Part shown: positions 50,644-59,732 of the stretch, piece after piece
Layout of the letters: the number at the start of each line of letters is the position of its first letter
How positions within the stretch are numbered: position 1 is the first letter of the stretch
NCBI RefSeq assembly: GCF_009936045.1
Contig: NZ_QWEQ01000016.1
Location: 26,194-90,193 of the forward strand
Length of the DNA stretch: 64,000 nucleotides
Source of the DNA: Emergencia sp. 1XD21-10
GTDB taxonomy: Bacteria; Bacillota; Clostridia; Peptostreptococcales; Anaerovoracaceae
Reading direction: 5' to 3'
Notes under the pieces: model-generated
Told to the model about the DNA's origin: nothing
Database searches by the model: none
Seen by the model: the letters and a program-made list of their open reading frames with translations, nothing else
Made by a program: the position numbers and the translations under genes

Positions 50644-50995
50644 GACTTTTGGATACGAAGTCACTGAAGAGGATTCTCTTGCTCTTGCATTTGGAATTGA
50701 AAAAGTGGCACAGTCCATTAGAAATGAATGCAATCAGCCAAAAGTTCCGCAGGAACTTGAATATGTGCATATTGATTGGGTCTGTAGTGACTTTCTCGAA
50801 ACAAAATATAGCTTTGGGTTGCTGAATTTGGAATCACTGGATCTCGGTGAAGCGCTGGCATCTGTCAGTGAAGGCGATGTCAGCATTTCATTTGATAACG
50901 CATTATCAGACGATGCAAAGTTTCAAATACTGCTAAAACGACTCAGTGAGACAGGAAAGGATGAGCTGCTATGCTTCAGAAGATTGCGCTGGTAA
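50600..50995 (+). CDS. Head-tail connector (gp6-like, phage_connect family)
   Basis: 131 residues from a GTG at 50600 inside the previous gene. 'ERLKTFGYEVTEEDSLALAF', 'KVAQSIRNECNQ', and 'VPQELEYVHIDWVCSDFLET' fit the HK97 gp6/YqbG-type connector that docks below the portal. The next gene starts 25 bases before its stop. Assignment is by length, helical pattern and position. Confidence 0.7.
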   Translation: MIRVDLLEKVKERLKTFGYEVTEEDSLALAFGIEKVAQSIRNECNQPKVPQELEYVHIDWVCSDFLETKYSFGLLNLESLDLGEALASVSEGDVSISFDNALSDDAKFQILLKRLSETGKDELLCFRRLRW

Positions 50996-51345
50996 AGAGA
51001 AGAAAAGCCATCGAGCTGCTCTACGAAGGCACCTGCACCATTACAATTTACGAGCCCTACATGAAACCAAACAAAGCAACGGGACATCGTGAGATTATCT
51101 TGCTGGAAGATGAGCCGTGCAGACTTTCCTATAGCAGTGCACCAGCGGCAGAGAAGACAGAAACTGGCACCAGCAAGCAGCAGGTTATCAAGCTATTTTT
51201 GGCGCCGGAAATTGAAGTTGCCCCAGGCAGTAAAATCACAGTTACTCAAAATGGTGTGACGCAGGATTATTGCCGAAGCGGACAGCCGGCAGTGTATGCG
51301 ACTCATCAGGAAATCATGCTTGATTTGTGGAAAGGATGGACGTAA
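50971..51345 (+). CDS. Head-tail joining (stopper-like) protein
   Basis: 124 residues with a mainly beta core ('EGTCTITIYEPYMKPNKATG', 'KLFLAPEIEVAPGSKITVTQ'), of the type found at this position (YqbH/stopper-like) in PBSX-type phages. Function is inferred from gene order. Its TAA overlaps the next ATG (TAATG). Confidence 0.65.
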   Translation: MLQKIALVKRRKAIELLYEGTCTITIYEPYMKPNKATGHREIILLEDEPCRLSYSSAPAAEKTETGTSKQQVIKLFLAPEIEVAPGSKITVTQNGVTQDYCRSGQPAVYATHQEIMLDLWKGWT

Positions 51346-51815
51346 TGGGACGAAACGGCGGATGTGATTTTTCGGAACTTGAAGCGTTTCAGCAGAAGAT
51401 GGAAACTTTGGCGAACAATATGAATGCCAATATTGAAGTTTTAGCGAAACAGACTGCGGCATTATTGCTTGCGACAGCCATTAAGCGCACACCGGTGGGC
51501 AGGTATGACGGCAAGGCTTATGTTTGTGAAGGCAAACTGCATCATAAGGGGATGCGTAAGACGAACGGAAATAATGGCAGCACTTTGAAAAAAAACTGGA
51601 CGTCAAGAGTTTATCGGAGTGGAAATCTGATAGCATTGGAAATTGAAAATCCTATCGAATACGCTAGCTATGTGGAGTACGGACACCGAACTGTAAACGG
51701 CGGCTGGGCTCCGGGTCACCATATAATGAAATTCTCTGTTGAGGAGGTACAGCGTAATGGGTTTCCAAAATTGGAAAGAAAAATTCAAAGGTTAGTGGAG
51801 GCAGCGCTGCGATGA
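51345..51815 (+). CDS. HK97 gp10-like head-tail/tail completion protein
   Basis: 156 residues from the ATG at 51345. 'RTPVGRYDGKAYVCEGKLHH', 'GSTLKKNWTSRVYRSG' and 'IEYASYVEYGHRTVNGGWAP' are the signature of the HK97 gp10/YqbI family, which completes the neck between head and tail. It overlaps both neighbours by 1-4 bases. Confidence 0.85.
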   Translation: MGRNGGCDFSELEAFQQKMETLANNMNANIEVLAKQTAALLLATAIKRTPVGRYDGKAYVCEGKLHHKGMRKTNGNNGSTLKKNWTSRVYRSGNLIALEIENPIEYASYVEYGHRTVNGGWAPGHHIMKFSVEEVQRNGFPKLERKIQRLVEAALR

Positions 51816-52237
51816 TTGAACAGATTATTAACGGTATCCTTGCCGCTATCAGCGAAGAATTTGGTGAGGAATACACTCTCTATACTGAAAGCGTGAAACA
51901 GGGCATGAAAGAGCCTTGTTTTTTTGTACTTTGTATTAGCCCAGGAACAAAACTGTTTCGTGGTAGGCGGTATTATCACGAAAATCAGTTTGCAATCCAG
52001 TTTTTAACTGATGCGGAGGAACCCCGAACAGAATGCGCAGCTGTAGCAGAGAGATTATTCTCCTGTTTGGAACTGATTACCGTAGACGGGAATCTTATGA
52101 GAGGCACAGATATGAATGCTGAAATTCCTGACGATGTGCTTACCTTTACGGTAAGTTATAACTACTTTAGCTACGTGGCAAACACCGAAGCGACTATGGA
52201 AGTATTCGAAGGAACCGAAACAGAGGTGAAAGGATAA
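51812..52237 (+). CDS. Tail terminator-like protein (DUF6838/YqbJ type)
   Basis: 141 residues: 'MIEQIINGILAAISEEFGEE', 'KEPCFFVLCISPGTKLFRGR', 'YYHENQFAIQFLTDAEEPRT'. It fits the DUF6838 family of PBSX-type phages, placed between gp10-like and sheath genes, where the tail terminator usually is. The role is inferred from position. Confidence 0.75.
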   Translation: MIEQIINGILAAISEEFGEEYTLYTESVKQGMKEPCFFVLCISPGTKLFRGRRYYHENQFAIQFLTDAEEPRTECAAVAERLFSCLELITVDGNLMRGTDMNAEIPDDVLTFTVSYNYFSYVANTEATMEVFEGTETEVKG

Positions 52238-52240
52238 AAG

Positions 52241-52423
52241 ATGACAGTAAAGAAGAAAGCACCGGAGACGCAGGAGGTTTTTACAAAAGAAGCCCTGCTT
52301 ACTTCCGGCTATTTTGATAACAGAAAAGATGCTTTAGCTGTGCTGATTGAGGATGGCGAGTCAATTACCATCGCAGAGGCACAGACAAGGCTTGCAGAAT
52401 TTTTGAAAAGGAAGGTGAAGTAA
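52241..52423 (+). CDS. Small phage protein before the tail sheath
   Basis: 60 residues, starting MTVKKKAPETQEVFTKEALL, then 'ESITIAEAQTRLAEFLKRKV'. Short helical proteins of this kind (YqbK-neighbour type) commonly sit directly before the sheath gene in PBSX-type phages. No known function. Confidence 0.6.
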   Translation: MTVKKKAPETQEVFTKEALLTSGYFDNRKDALAVLIEDGESITIAEAQTRLAEFLKRKVK

Positions 52424-53728
52424 ATGGCATTTGGCGGAGGAATTTGGACTGCGCAGGATAAGGTGCTTCCGGGCGCGTATATCAATTTTATCTCTGTTGC
52501 TGCAGCTGATGCAAGACTGAGCGAAAGAGGCTATGCAAGTATGCCGTTGGAACTGGACTGGGGACCCGATGGAGAAATTTTTGAGGTGACAGCAGAAGAT
52601 TTTCAGAATCGGTCTCTTTCTATCTTTGGATATGATTATACCCACGAGAAGCTGAAAGGTTTGCGGGACTTATTTGCTTATGCGAAAGTTTTGTATGCTT
52701 ACAGACTGAATAGTGGGGAAAAGGCAGCGTGCAGTTATGCTACTGCAAAGTACAGCGGTGTGCGAGGCAATGACCTGAAAGTGATCATTACTAAGAATGT
52801 CGACGATACGGACAAGTTTGACGTGTCCGGCTATATGGGCACTTCAAAGCTGAGCACACAGACTGTCGCAGCAGCAAGCGAACTGAAAGACGATGAATTT
52901 TTCGTCTGGAAAAAGGACGCTGCGCTAGCAGAAACAGCAGGGACATCTTTAACCGGCGGGACGAACGGAGATATAACAGGAGATACTTATCAGAGTTATT
53001 TGGACAAGGCTGAAAGTTACAGCTTTAATGTGATGGGTATTGTTACCAACGATGAGAAAACAAAGAAACTTTGCACGAACTATGTGAAGCGCATGCGCGA
53101 TGAAATAGGCGTGAAGTTCCAGCTGGTTATGCACAACGCGCCGGCGGATTTTGAAGGTGTGATTAACGTAAAGAATGTGACAACGGATGCGAACTGGCCA
53201 GAGGAATCTGCCGTTTACTGGGTGACTGGGGCTGCTGCGGGCTGCGCGGTGAATGCATCCAACACAAACAGAACGTATGATGGAGAGTTTACCATTGATT
53301 GTGATTATACACAGACACAGCTTGCTGGTGCAATTAAGGAAGGGCAGTTTACATTCCACAGAGCAGGTGCAGCAGTCAGAGTATTGCAGGACATCAATTC
53401 TTTCGTTTCTTTTGAGAATGAGAAAGGTGAACTCTTTGCGGACAATCAGACCATCAGAGTTATCGACCAGATTGCAAATGATGACGCAGTGCTGTTTAAC
53501 ACCAAGTATCTTGGTAAGGTGCCAAATGATGAAGCGGGAAGAATCAGTTTGTGGAATGATCTTGTAAAATCCCGAAAACTGCTGAATGATATCAGGGCAA
53601 TCGAAGGCTTTACCGATGCAGATATCATAGTGGGTCCGGGAGAATCTAAAAAATCCGTCTTGGTGTCACAACAGATTACCGTCATTGGAGCGATGGAAAA
53701 GCTGTACATGACAGTAAAAGTAGTATAG
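52424..53728 (+). CDS. Contractile tail sheath protein
   Basis: 434 residues matching the phage_sheath_1 family (XkdK/YqbK): 'PGAYINFISVAAADARLSER' near the start, a central variable domain, and the C-terminal conserved 'VRVLQDINSFVSFENEKGEL', 'IRVIDQIANDDAVLFNTKYL'. It forms the contractile outer tube, so the phage is a myovirus. It abuts the small gene before it and is followed by the tube gene. The stop is TAG. Confidence 0.95.
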   Translation: MAFGGGIWTAQDKVLPGAYINFISVAAADARLSERGYASMPLELDWGPDGEIFEVTAEDFQNRSLSIFGYDYTHEKLKGLRDLFAYAKVLYAYRLNSGEKAACSYATAKYSGVRGNDLKVIITKNVDDTDKFDVSGYMGTSKLSTQTVAAASELKDDEFFVWKKDAALAETAGTSLTGGTNGDITGDTYQSYLDKAESYSFNVMGIVTNDEKTKKLCTNYVKRMRDEIGVKFQLVMHNAPADFEGVINVKNVTTDANWPEESAVYWVTGAAAGCAVNASNTNRTYDGEFTIDCDYTQTQLAGAIKEGQFTFHRAGAAVRVLQDINSFVSFENEKGELFADNQTIRVIDQIANDDAVLFNTKYLGKVPNDEAGRISLWNDLVKSRKLLNDIRAIEGFTDADIIVGPGESKKSVLVSQQITVIGAMEKLYMTVKVV

Positions 53729-53738
53729 GAGGTAAACG

Positions 53739-54221
53739 ATGGCGATTAACAATATCAGAATGCGCGGCAAAGACGCAATTCAGGCGGCGATGGCAGAGTG
53801 CTATGTAACAATCGGCAGCGATCGGTACAATTTCATGCAGGCACTTAACCTAGAAGCAAAAATCGAAAGAACAAAAACAGAAGTTCCTATTTTAGGGAGA
53901 CCGGGAAAAGGCAATAAAACCACAGGTTGGAAGGGAATCGGTTCTGCGACTTTCCATTTCAACACGTCCATTTTCCGGAAAATCGCAAAGCACTACAAAG
54001 AAACCGGAGAAGATATCTACTTTGATATCTAGATTTCTAACGAGGACCCAACATCGGCTGCTGGAAAACAAACCGTAGTTCTCACCGACTGCAATTTTGA
54101 CAGCATTATTCTTGCCAAATTCGATGCGGATGGAGAATACCTGGATGAGACATTTGACTTTACATTTGATGATTTCAGCATGCCGGAGGAATTTAAAATA
54201 CTTGACGGCATGATGGCTTAA
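53739..54221 (+). pseudogene. Tail tube protein (XkdM-like) interrupted by an in-frame TAG
   Basis: One frame of 160 sense codons plus one internal TAG at 54030-54032. Before it the protein reads MAINNIRMRGKDAIQAAMAE and 'GWKGIGSATFHFNTSIFRKI', ending YFDI; after it the same frame continues ISNEDPTSAAGKQTVVLTDC, then 'DFTFDDFSMPEEFKILDGMM'. Both halves match the XkdM/YqbM tube family without gap, and the family usually has Gln at the stop position, so CAG to TAG fits. A 97-residue tube would probably not assemble. Readthrough, suppression or sequencing error are alternatives. Confidence 0.85.
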
Positions 54222-54232
54222 GGAGGCAGTAT

Positions 54233-54661
54233 ATGAGTGAATTTTCAAGGTTTATGAAACAAAATCAGATTAAAAAAGAAAATACAACTTATCCGGCGAC
54301 GGAAAGTCTGGTTGACGAAGACGGAAAGGCACTACTCTGGGAAATTCGACCAATTACAACATCGATGAACGATGCAATTGTAGATGAATGCTCCTATGAA
54401 GTGCAGGTGACCGGAAAGCCGGGGCTATATAGAACAAAAGTAAACCAATCAAAGCTGAAAGCAAAAGTCATTTGTGCATCGGTGGTCTATCCAAATCTGC
54501 ACGACAAGAAACTGCAGGATTCCTACGGTGTTAGTAGCGATATCGAACTGATTAAGGAGATGATTCCAACATCTGGTGAATACAACAGATTCGTTGAGTT
54601 TATCAATGACTTTAACGGATTTACATCGATGCAGGAAGACGTGGACGAAGCAAAAAACTAA
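54233..54661 (+). CDS. Tail assembly chaperone (XkdN-like), zero-frame product
   Basis: 142 residues of the XkdN/YqbN family ('MSEFSRFMKQNQIKKENTTY', 'LLWEIRPITTSMNDAIVDEC'), equivalent to lambda gpG. The last codons contain the classic -1 slippery heptamer A-AAA-AAC (54652-54658) followed at once by TAA. Ribosomes that slip read on into the overlapping frame below, giving the longer gpGT-like form that guides tail assembly on the tape measure. Confidence 0.85.
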   Translation: MSEFSRFMKQNQIKKENTTYPATESLVDEDGKALLWEIRPITTSMNDAIVDECSYEVQVTGKPGLYRTKVNQSKLKAKVICASVVYPNLHDKKLQDSYGVSSDIELIKEMIPTSGEYNRFVEFINDFNGFTSMQEDVDEAKN

Positions 54662-54840
54662 TTGAGGGAGGCGATAGTGATGCAGTGTTTGCACACCATT
54701 GCCTCCAGGAACTGCATATAAGACCGTCGGAATATTTACAGATGGGCAGGCGGGAAAAAGCCTTTGTAATCGCATCTATTGAGCTACGGGCGGAGAGCGA
54801 GAAAAAGGCGACAGAAAAAGCAAAGAGAAAGAGAGTATAA
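54658..54840 (+). CDS. Tail assembly chaperone, -1 frameshift extension (GT-like)
   Basis: From the slip site the -1 frame is open for 60 codons: LIEGGDSDAVFAHHCLQELH, then 'RPSEYLQMGRREKAFVIASI' and a basic helical tail. It has no good start codon of its own and ends 3 bp before the tape measure gene. The type and position match the G-T frameshift conserved in phage tails. Confidence 0.75.
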   Translation, partial: LIEGGDSDAVFAHHCLQELHIRPSEYLQMGRREKAFVIASIELRAESEKKATEKAKRKRV

Positions 54841-54843
54841 AAG

Positions 54844-56760
54844 ATGGCTACAATTATGACACAAATGTACCTGAATGACAATATGACAGCAGGTCTTCGC
54901 AATATTAATACTGCCCTTTCTCGTGTAATTGGCTCCCTTGGTTCGGTAGATGGGCAATTATCTGGTGGACTTGATTCTGGGGCACTCAGGGCAGCGCAGC
55001 AGGAATGCGATATGCTGAATGTAAAACTTGAAGAAATGGCAAATGCTGCAGGTCGTATTCCGGCTCCTGTGCGGCAGACTGAGAATGCCTTTGATTCTCT
55101 TACGGGAAAAGTGATGGGATTTGTTTCCGCCTATGCAGGAATACAGGGAGTCAAACGCTTAGTAGCCCTTTCCGATGAAGTGACTCAGACTACTGCGCGA
55201 CTGAATCTGATGAATGACGGACTGCAAACAACGGCAGAATTGCAGAACAAAATCATGGAATCAGCAAATCGCTCAAGAGCCTCGTTCTTAACGCAGGCGG
55301 ATATCATAGCGAAACTGGGGCAGAGGGCGCCAGATGCGTTTTCTTCCAATGATGAAACAATTCAGTTTGCGGAAAACTTGAGCAAGATGTTTGTTGTTGC
55401 CGGCGCCAGCCAACAGGAAATGGCGTCAGCATCGTTGCAGTTGACGCAGGCGCTGGGTTCCGGCGTACTTCGTGGCGAAGAGTTAAATGCTGTATTTGAA
55501 TCGGCGCCGAATGTTATTCAGACCATTGCGGATTATTTGGGCGTACCAATCGGAGAAATCAGAGAAATGGCATCAGAAGGTCAGATTACTGCTGACATAG
55601 TCAAGCAAGCAATGCTGGGTGCAACGGAAGACATCAATGCACAATTTGAGAGTATGCCGATGACCTGGGCACAGGTTTGGACACTGACGTGCAATAAACT
55701 GATTGCTGCCACGCAGCCGCTACTTAGCGTGATTAGTTTTCTTGCACAGAACTGGGATTTTTTACAGCCTATTGTGCTAGGCATAGCTGCCGCAATTGGA
55801 GGATTAGTTGCGGCACATTTGGCGTATAATGCGGTGGCTGCAATTTCATCTACGTGGACAAGTATTTGCGCTGCAGCACAAATGCTGAGAACCGAAGCAA
55901 CATTTGCAGAAACAGCTGCTCAATACGGACTTAATGCAGCACTGCTTGCCTGTCCAATAACGTGGGTTGTCGGCGGAATCATTCTGCTGATTGCCATGTT
56001 GTACGCACTGGTAGCGATGATTAATAAAGTGACTGGAAAATCTATCAGCGCAACGGGGCTCATCGTTGGAACAGTCGCAGTAGCAGGAGCTCTCATAGGA
56101 AATATTGCGATTGGAACAATTAATGGAATTTTGCAAGCTGTTTGGGCTTTTGTTGAACCGTTTATTGGAATTGTGGAATGGATTTTAAATGTCGTAGACG
56201 GTGGATTTGACAGCTTTGGAGGAGCCGTTGCAAATCTCATTGGACAAATTATATCTTGGTTTCTGTCATTAGGAAAAATCGTGACAACAATTATTGATGC
56301 GATTTTCGGCACAAACTGGACAGATGGCTTAAATGATCTGCAGAAGAGTGTTATTTCCTGGGGTAAAAATGATAAGGCAATAACACTGGACAGAGAAGCT
56401 CCAAATATTGATTATCGCTTTGACTATTCCGATGCGTGGAACTGGGGTTATGGCAAAGGGTCAAATCTCTTTGGTGGCGGTAATGATGAGACGACAGAAG
56501 GTATACTCAGTGCAGCAGATAAAACCGCTGCCAATACTGATAAAATCGCCGATGCTCTCGATATCACCAATGCAAACCTGAAATATATCCGTGACTATGC
56601 TGCCGAAAAGGCGATTAACCGCTACACAGCAACCGAAATCAAAATCGACATGACAAACAACAATAACATCAATTCTGATGACGATATCGACGGCATCGTA
56701 GCCAAACTGAAGGGTAAGCTGGAGGAAGAAATGATTTCAACTGCAGAGGGGGTGCACTAA
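54844..56760 (+). CDS. Tail tape measure protein (XkdO-like)
   Basis: 638 residues. An N-terminal tape measure domain ('AFDSLTGKVMGFVSAYAGIQ', 'ASASLQLTQALGSGVLRGEE', 'FESAPNVIQTIADYLGVPIG') is followed by a hydrophobic central part with 3-4 membrane-like helices (~320-470) and a charged C-terminus. It sets tail length; 638 residues predict a short tail. It directly follows the chaperone genes, and its stop touches the start of the XkdP-like gene. Confidence 0.92.
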   Translation: MATIMTQMYLNDNMTAGLRNINTALSRVIGSLGSVDGQLSGGLDSGALRAAQQECDMLNVKLEEMANAAGRIPAPVRQTENAFDSLTGKVMGFVSAYAGIQGVKRLVALSDEVTQTTARLNLMNDGLQTTAELQNKIMESANRSRASFLTQADIIAKLGQRAPDAFSSNDETIQFAENLSKMFVVAGASQQEMASASLQLTQALGSGVLRGEELNAVFESAPNVIQTIADYLGVPIGEIREMASEGQITADIVKQAMLGATEDINAQFESMPMTWAQVWTLTCNKLIAATQPLLSVISFLAQNWDFLQPIVLGIAAAIGGLVAAHLAYNAVAAISSTWTSICAAAQMLRTEATFAETAAQYGLNAALLACPITWVVGGIILLIAMLYALVAMINKVTGKSISATGLIVGTVAVAGALIGNIAIGTINGILQAVWAFVEPFIGIVEWILNVVDGGFDSFGGAVANLIGQIISWFLSLGKIVTTIIDAIFGTNWTDGLNDLQKSVISWGKNDKAITLDREAPNIDYRFDYSDAWNWGYGKGSNLFGGGNDETTEGILSAADKTAANTDKIADALDITNANLKYIRDYAAEKAINRYTATEIKIDMTNNNNINSDDDIDGIVAKLKGKLEEEMISTAEGVH

Positions 56761-57474
56761 ATGTATTATCTCTATCTGGATAAGATACTCATGCCGGTGA
56801 CGCCGGAAAAAGTGCAGATAAAAGTAAAAGGCGGTAATCAGACCATCAGCTTAATTAACGAGGCTGAAGTAAATCAGATTAAGCCAAACAAGCTGACAGA
56901 CGTCAGTTTTGAGGTGCTGCTGCCAAATTGTGCTTATCCCTTTGCACTGTATAAGGACGGGATCTTTCGGACACCGTCCTATTTCTTAGAAAAATTTGAA
57001 AGCCTGAAGGCGAAGAAAAAGCCTTTTAAGTTCAAACTGCTTAGGACGGATCCGCAAGGAAACAGTCTCTTTGATACGTCCCTAGATGTGACGCTTGAAA
57101 GCTACACTGTCACCGAGGATGCAAAGGAAGGCTTTGATGTGAAAGTCTCCATTGAGCTGAAGGAGTACCGGGAATATGGTGTGACGACAATCAAAGTGAA
57201 GAAAGATAAAAAATCGTCAAAATCAAAAGTGACAAAGAAAGAGTCGAAGAAAAGCAGCTCAAAGAAAAATAAGGGCAGCAGCTACACGGTGAAGTCCGGG
57301 GATACCCTTTGGGCGATTGCCAAGAAGTTTTTAGGCAGCGGCAGTAAGTGGAAGACCATTTACAATGCCAATAAATCTACCATTGAAAAGACAGCTAAGA
57401 AACACGGCTATGCTTCCAGCGCCACAGGGCACTGGATTTTTCCGGGAACAAAGCTGACTATACCAAAGGGGTGA
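56761..57474 (+). CDS. LysM-domain tail protein (XkdP-like)
   Basis: 237 residues. The N-terminal ~140 residues are a tail hub-associated domain; a Lys/Ser-rich linker (~150-175) leads to a C-terminal LysM module ('SYTVKSGDTLWAIAKKFLGS', 'WIFPGTKLTIPKG') that binds peptidoglycan. The order XkdO-XkdP-XkdQ is that of PBSX. It probably sits at the tail tip near the hub. Confidence 0.9.
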   Translation: MYYLYLDKILMPVTPEKVQIKVKGGNQTISLINEAEVNQIKPNKLTDVSFEVLLPNCAYPFALYKDGIFRTPSYFLEKFESLKAKKKPFKFKLLRTDPQGNSLFDTSLDVTLESYTVTEDAKEGFDVKVSIELKEYREYGVTTIKVKKDKKSSKSKVTKKESKKSSSKKNKGSSYTVKSGDTLWAIAKKFLGSGSKWKTIYNANKSTIEKTAKKHGYASSATGHWIFPGTKLTIPKG

Positions 57475-57478
57475 TGTT

Positions 57479-58999
57479 ATGTCTGACTTAATTGATGTGG
57501 CAAAGGGTGAGCTTGGGTATAAAGCCTCAGAGAGCAACACCAAATACGGTAAATGGTATGGGACACAAGGACCGTGGTGCGCCATGTTTGTCAGCTGGTG
57601 TGCGAATCAAGCCGGAGTTAAGACCTCAGTTGTACCGAAGTTTGCCTATGTGCCAACCGGAATGAACTGGTTCAAGAACAAGGGCAGGTACAAAGGGCGC
57701 GGTTCTTATACTCCAAAGCGAAATGATATCGTCTTCTTCGGCGGCGGCAACCATGTAGGCATTGTAGAGAAAGTCAGTGGTCAGACGCTGCACACTATTG
57801 AGGGGAATACCACAAACAGTGTGGCGCGCCGGCAGTATGCTTTGAGCAATTCTTACGTAACAGGCTTTGGGCTCGTGCATGAGCATATCACTTCTTCGGG
57901 TACGAAAAAAGACGGTAAGAAAAAGGATTCAGCTGAGGAATTAAAATACCTGAAACAAGTGCTGGCGCAGCAGGAGAAGCTGGACAAGAAGGTCAGCCAG
58001 GAGGTTAAGGAGTATGAAATATCCTCAGTAAAGGTTCATACGGTCAAAATACAGCTGATTGTTAAGCACAACGATAAATACTATGAAATGCCTGTAAAAG
58101 ATGGAATGAAGGTAGTCTGGGAGCGTAAGAACGCACCTGGTAAACTGACCTTTACAACAATCCAAGATAACAAGCGGAAAATCTATAACGGTGATGCTGT
58201 TACGCTGAAAGTAGGCAGCACGAATTTCTTTTTTGGCTTTATCTTTACGTTGAAACCGCAAAAGGACGGCAGCCTTGATGTGACGGTGTACGACCAGCTG
58301 CGGTACTTCAAGAACAAAGATACATACATGTACAAGAAAAAAACGACGACGCAGCTCATCAGAATGATTGCAAAGGATTTTGGTTTGCAGGCAGGAACCC
58401 TTGCCAATACGAAAATGGCGTTCAGCCGAATCGATGACAACATGACGCTCTTTGACATTGTGGGAAACAGTCTTGATGAAACATTGATGAGCACAGGGAA
58501 AATCTATACATTGTATGATGAGTTTGGAAAGCTCAGGCTCAGGGAGCCGTGGAAAGTCAACGTCCTTATCGACAGCGAAACTGGCCAGGATTATAACTAC
58601 ACCAGATCTATTGACGACGGGGTATACAATCAAATTAAACTTGCCTATGAAAATGAAGAAACCGGCAGCCTGGACCTATATGTCAGCAAGTCCTCCAAAT
58701 CAATCAACAAGTGGGGACTTTTGCAGTACTTTGAGAAGATTGATGATCCAAAGGTAGCAAAACTAAAGGGAAAAGTTCTCCTGAAGATGTACAACAAAGT
58801 CGCGCGGACGCTTAAGATATCTGGTGCTTTCGGCTCGACGAGGGTGCGTGCAGGGTGTCTACTTCCGGTGCTAATGACGATTTACGATGTGAAGGTGTCT
58901 AACTATCTTCTGGTGGACAAAGTGACCCATGAGTTTTCTGCTGGCCAGCATACCATGGACTTAGAACTAAGTGGAGGTGATTTCGATAGCAGCTACTAA
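57479..58999 (+). CDS. CHAP peptidase-XkdQ tail hub fusion
   Basis: 506 residues. Residues ~1-140 form a CHAP domain with catalytic Cys in 'GPWCAMFVSWCANQAG' and His in 'FFGGGNHVGIVEKVSG'; a coiled linker leads to an XkdQ/phage late control D-type hub domain (~170-506; 'VVWERKNAPGKLTFTTIQDN', 'TTTQLIRMIAKDFGLQAGTL', 'HEFSAGQHTMDLELSGGDFD'). The fusion puts a cell-wall peptidase on the tail hub for DNA entry. In PBSX itself XkdQ lacks this domain. Confidence 0.9.
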   Translation: MSDLIDVAKGELGYKASESNTKYGKWYGTQGPWCAMFVSWCANQAGVKTSVVPKFAYVPTGMNWFKNKGRYKGRGSYTPKRNDIVFFGGGNHVGIVEKVSGQTLHTIEGNTTNSVARRQYALSNSYVTGFGLVHEHITSSGTKKDGKKKDSAEELKYLKQVLAQQEKLDKKVSQEVKEYEISSVKVHTVKIQLIVKHNDKYYEMPVKDGMKVVWERKNAPGKLTFTTIQDNKRKIYNGDAVTLKVGSTNFFFGFIFTLKPQKDGSLDVTVYDQLRYFKNKDTYMYKKKTTTQLIRMIAKDFGLQAGTLANTKMAFSRIDDNMTLFDIVGNSLDETLMSTGKIYTLYDEFGKLRLREPWKVNVLIDSETGQDYNYTRSIDDGVYNQIKLAYENEETGSLDLYVSKSSKSINKWGLLQYFEKIDDPKVAKLKGKVLLKMYNKVARTLKISGAFGSTRVRAGCLLPVLMTIYDVKVSNYLLVDKVTHEFSAGQHTMDLELSGGDFDSSY

Positions 59000-59000
59000 C

Positions 59001-59309
59001 ATGACACAACTAATTAAGCAGATAGCAGCAGAGGCTGTGGCTGCAGGAAAGCCTTGTGATATTATTACCGGAACTGTGATTTCGGTAAAACCATTAAAGA
59101 TAAAAGTTTCTCAGAAGCTGACGCTGTCTGAGGATTTTTTGATTTTGGGAAGAAATGTTTCAGACTACGAGACAGAAATCACTCTTTCCGGCGGCTTTGG
59201 TAGAGTGAAAGCCACGGTGCATAATGCGATGAAAAAAGGCGACACTGCAGTGATGATTCGTCAGGCAGGCGGTCAGCGCTACTTGGTGATTGATAAGGTG
59301 GTGGTATAA
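59001..59309 (+). CDS. DUF2577 baseplate-associated protein (XkdR-like)
   Basis: 102 residues from the ATG at 59001, one base after the previous stop. 'MTQLIKQIAAEAVAAGKPCD', 'IITGTVISVKPLKIKVSQKL' and 'MKKGDTAVMIRQAGGQRYLV' match DUF2577. Upstream GTG starts (58971, 58977) would overlap the hub gene and lie on a GGAGGTGA site; family alignments favour the ATG. Part of the baseplate operon. Confidence 0.82.
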   Translation: MTQLIKQIAAEAVAAGKPCDIITGTVISVKPLKIKVSQKLTLSEDFLILGRNVSDYETEITLSGGFGRVKATVHNAMKKGDTAVMIRQAGGQRYLVIDKVVV

Positions 59310-59732
59310 ATGATTCCAAATCCTGATGCATACGAACTGGACGAAGAACAGGAAAACGATTTTGAAGAGGGCGTGATTCCCGATAAGACCTATCAGCTGG
59401 ATTTTGAGAACCTGCGAATTGCTGGACTTGTCGATGAGATGACAGCAAGAAAGCAGGCCATCAAGAAAATCATCATGACAGAAGCGGAAGAGTATCTGAT
59501 TTACGATGAAAACTACGGCTGCGCTTTGGTGGATTTAATCGGTGAGCAACCGCCGCTGGTGCAGTCTGAAGTAAGGGACAGTATCAGAGAGGGCATACTC
59601 GCCGACGATAGATTTGAGTCAGTGACCTTTACGGAGGAAAAGCTGCAGAGAGGAAAGTTATATTTGTCGCTAACAGCGACCTGCGTAGACGGTGAAGAAA
59701 TTGAAGTAGAGGAGGTGGAAATCGATGTTTGA
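59310..59732 (+). CDS. DUF2634 baseplate wedge-like protein (XkdS-like)
   Basis: 140 residues of DUF2634 (XkdS): 'YQLDFENLRIAGLVDEMTAR', 'YLIYDENYGCALVDLIGEQP'. It is the equivalent of the gp25-type lysozyme-like wedge component found before baseplate J. It follows XkdR with no gap and overlaps XkdT by 8 bases. Confidence 0.85.
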   Translation: MIPNPDAYELDEEQENDFEEGVIPDKTYQLDFENLRIAGLVDEMTARKQAIKKIIMTEAEEYLIYDENYGCALVDLIGEQPPLVQSEVRDSIREGILADDRFESVTFTEEKLQRGKLYLSLTATCVDGEEIEVEEVEIDV

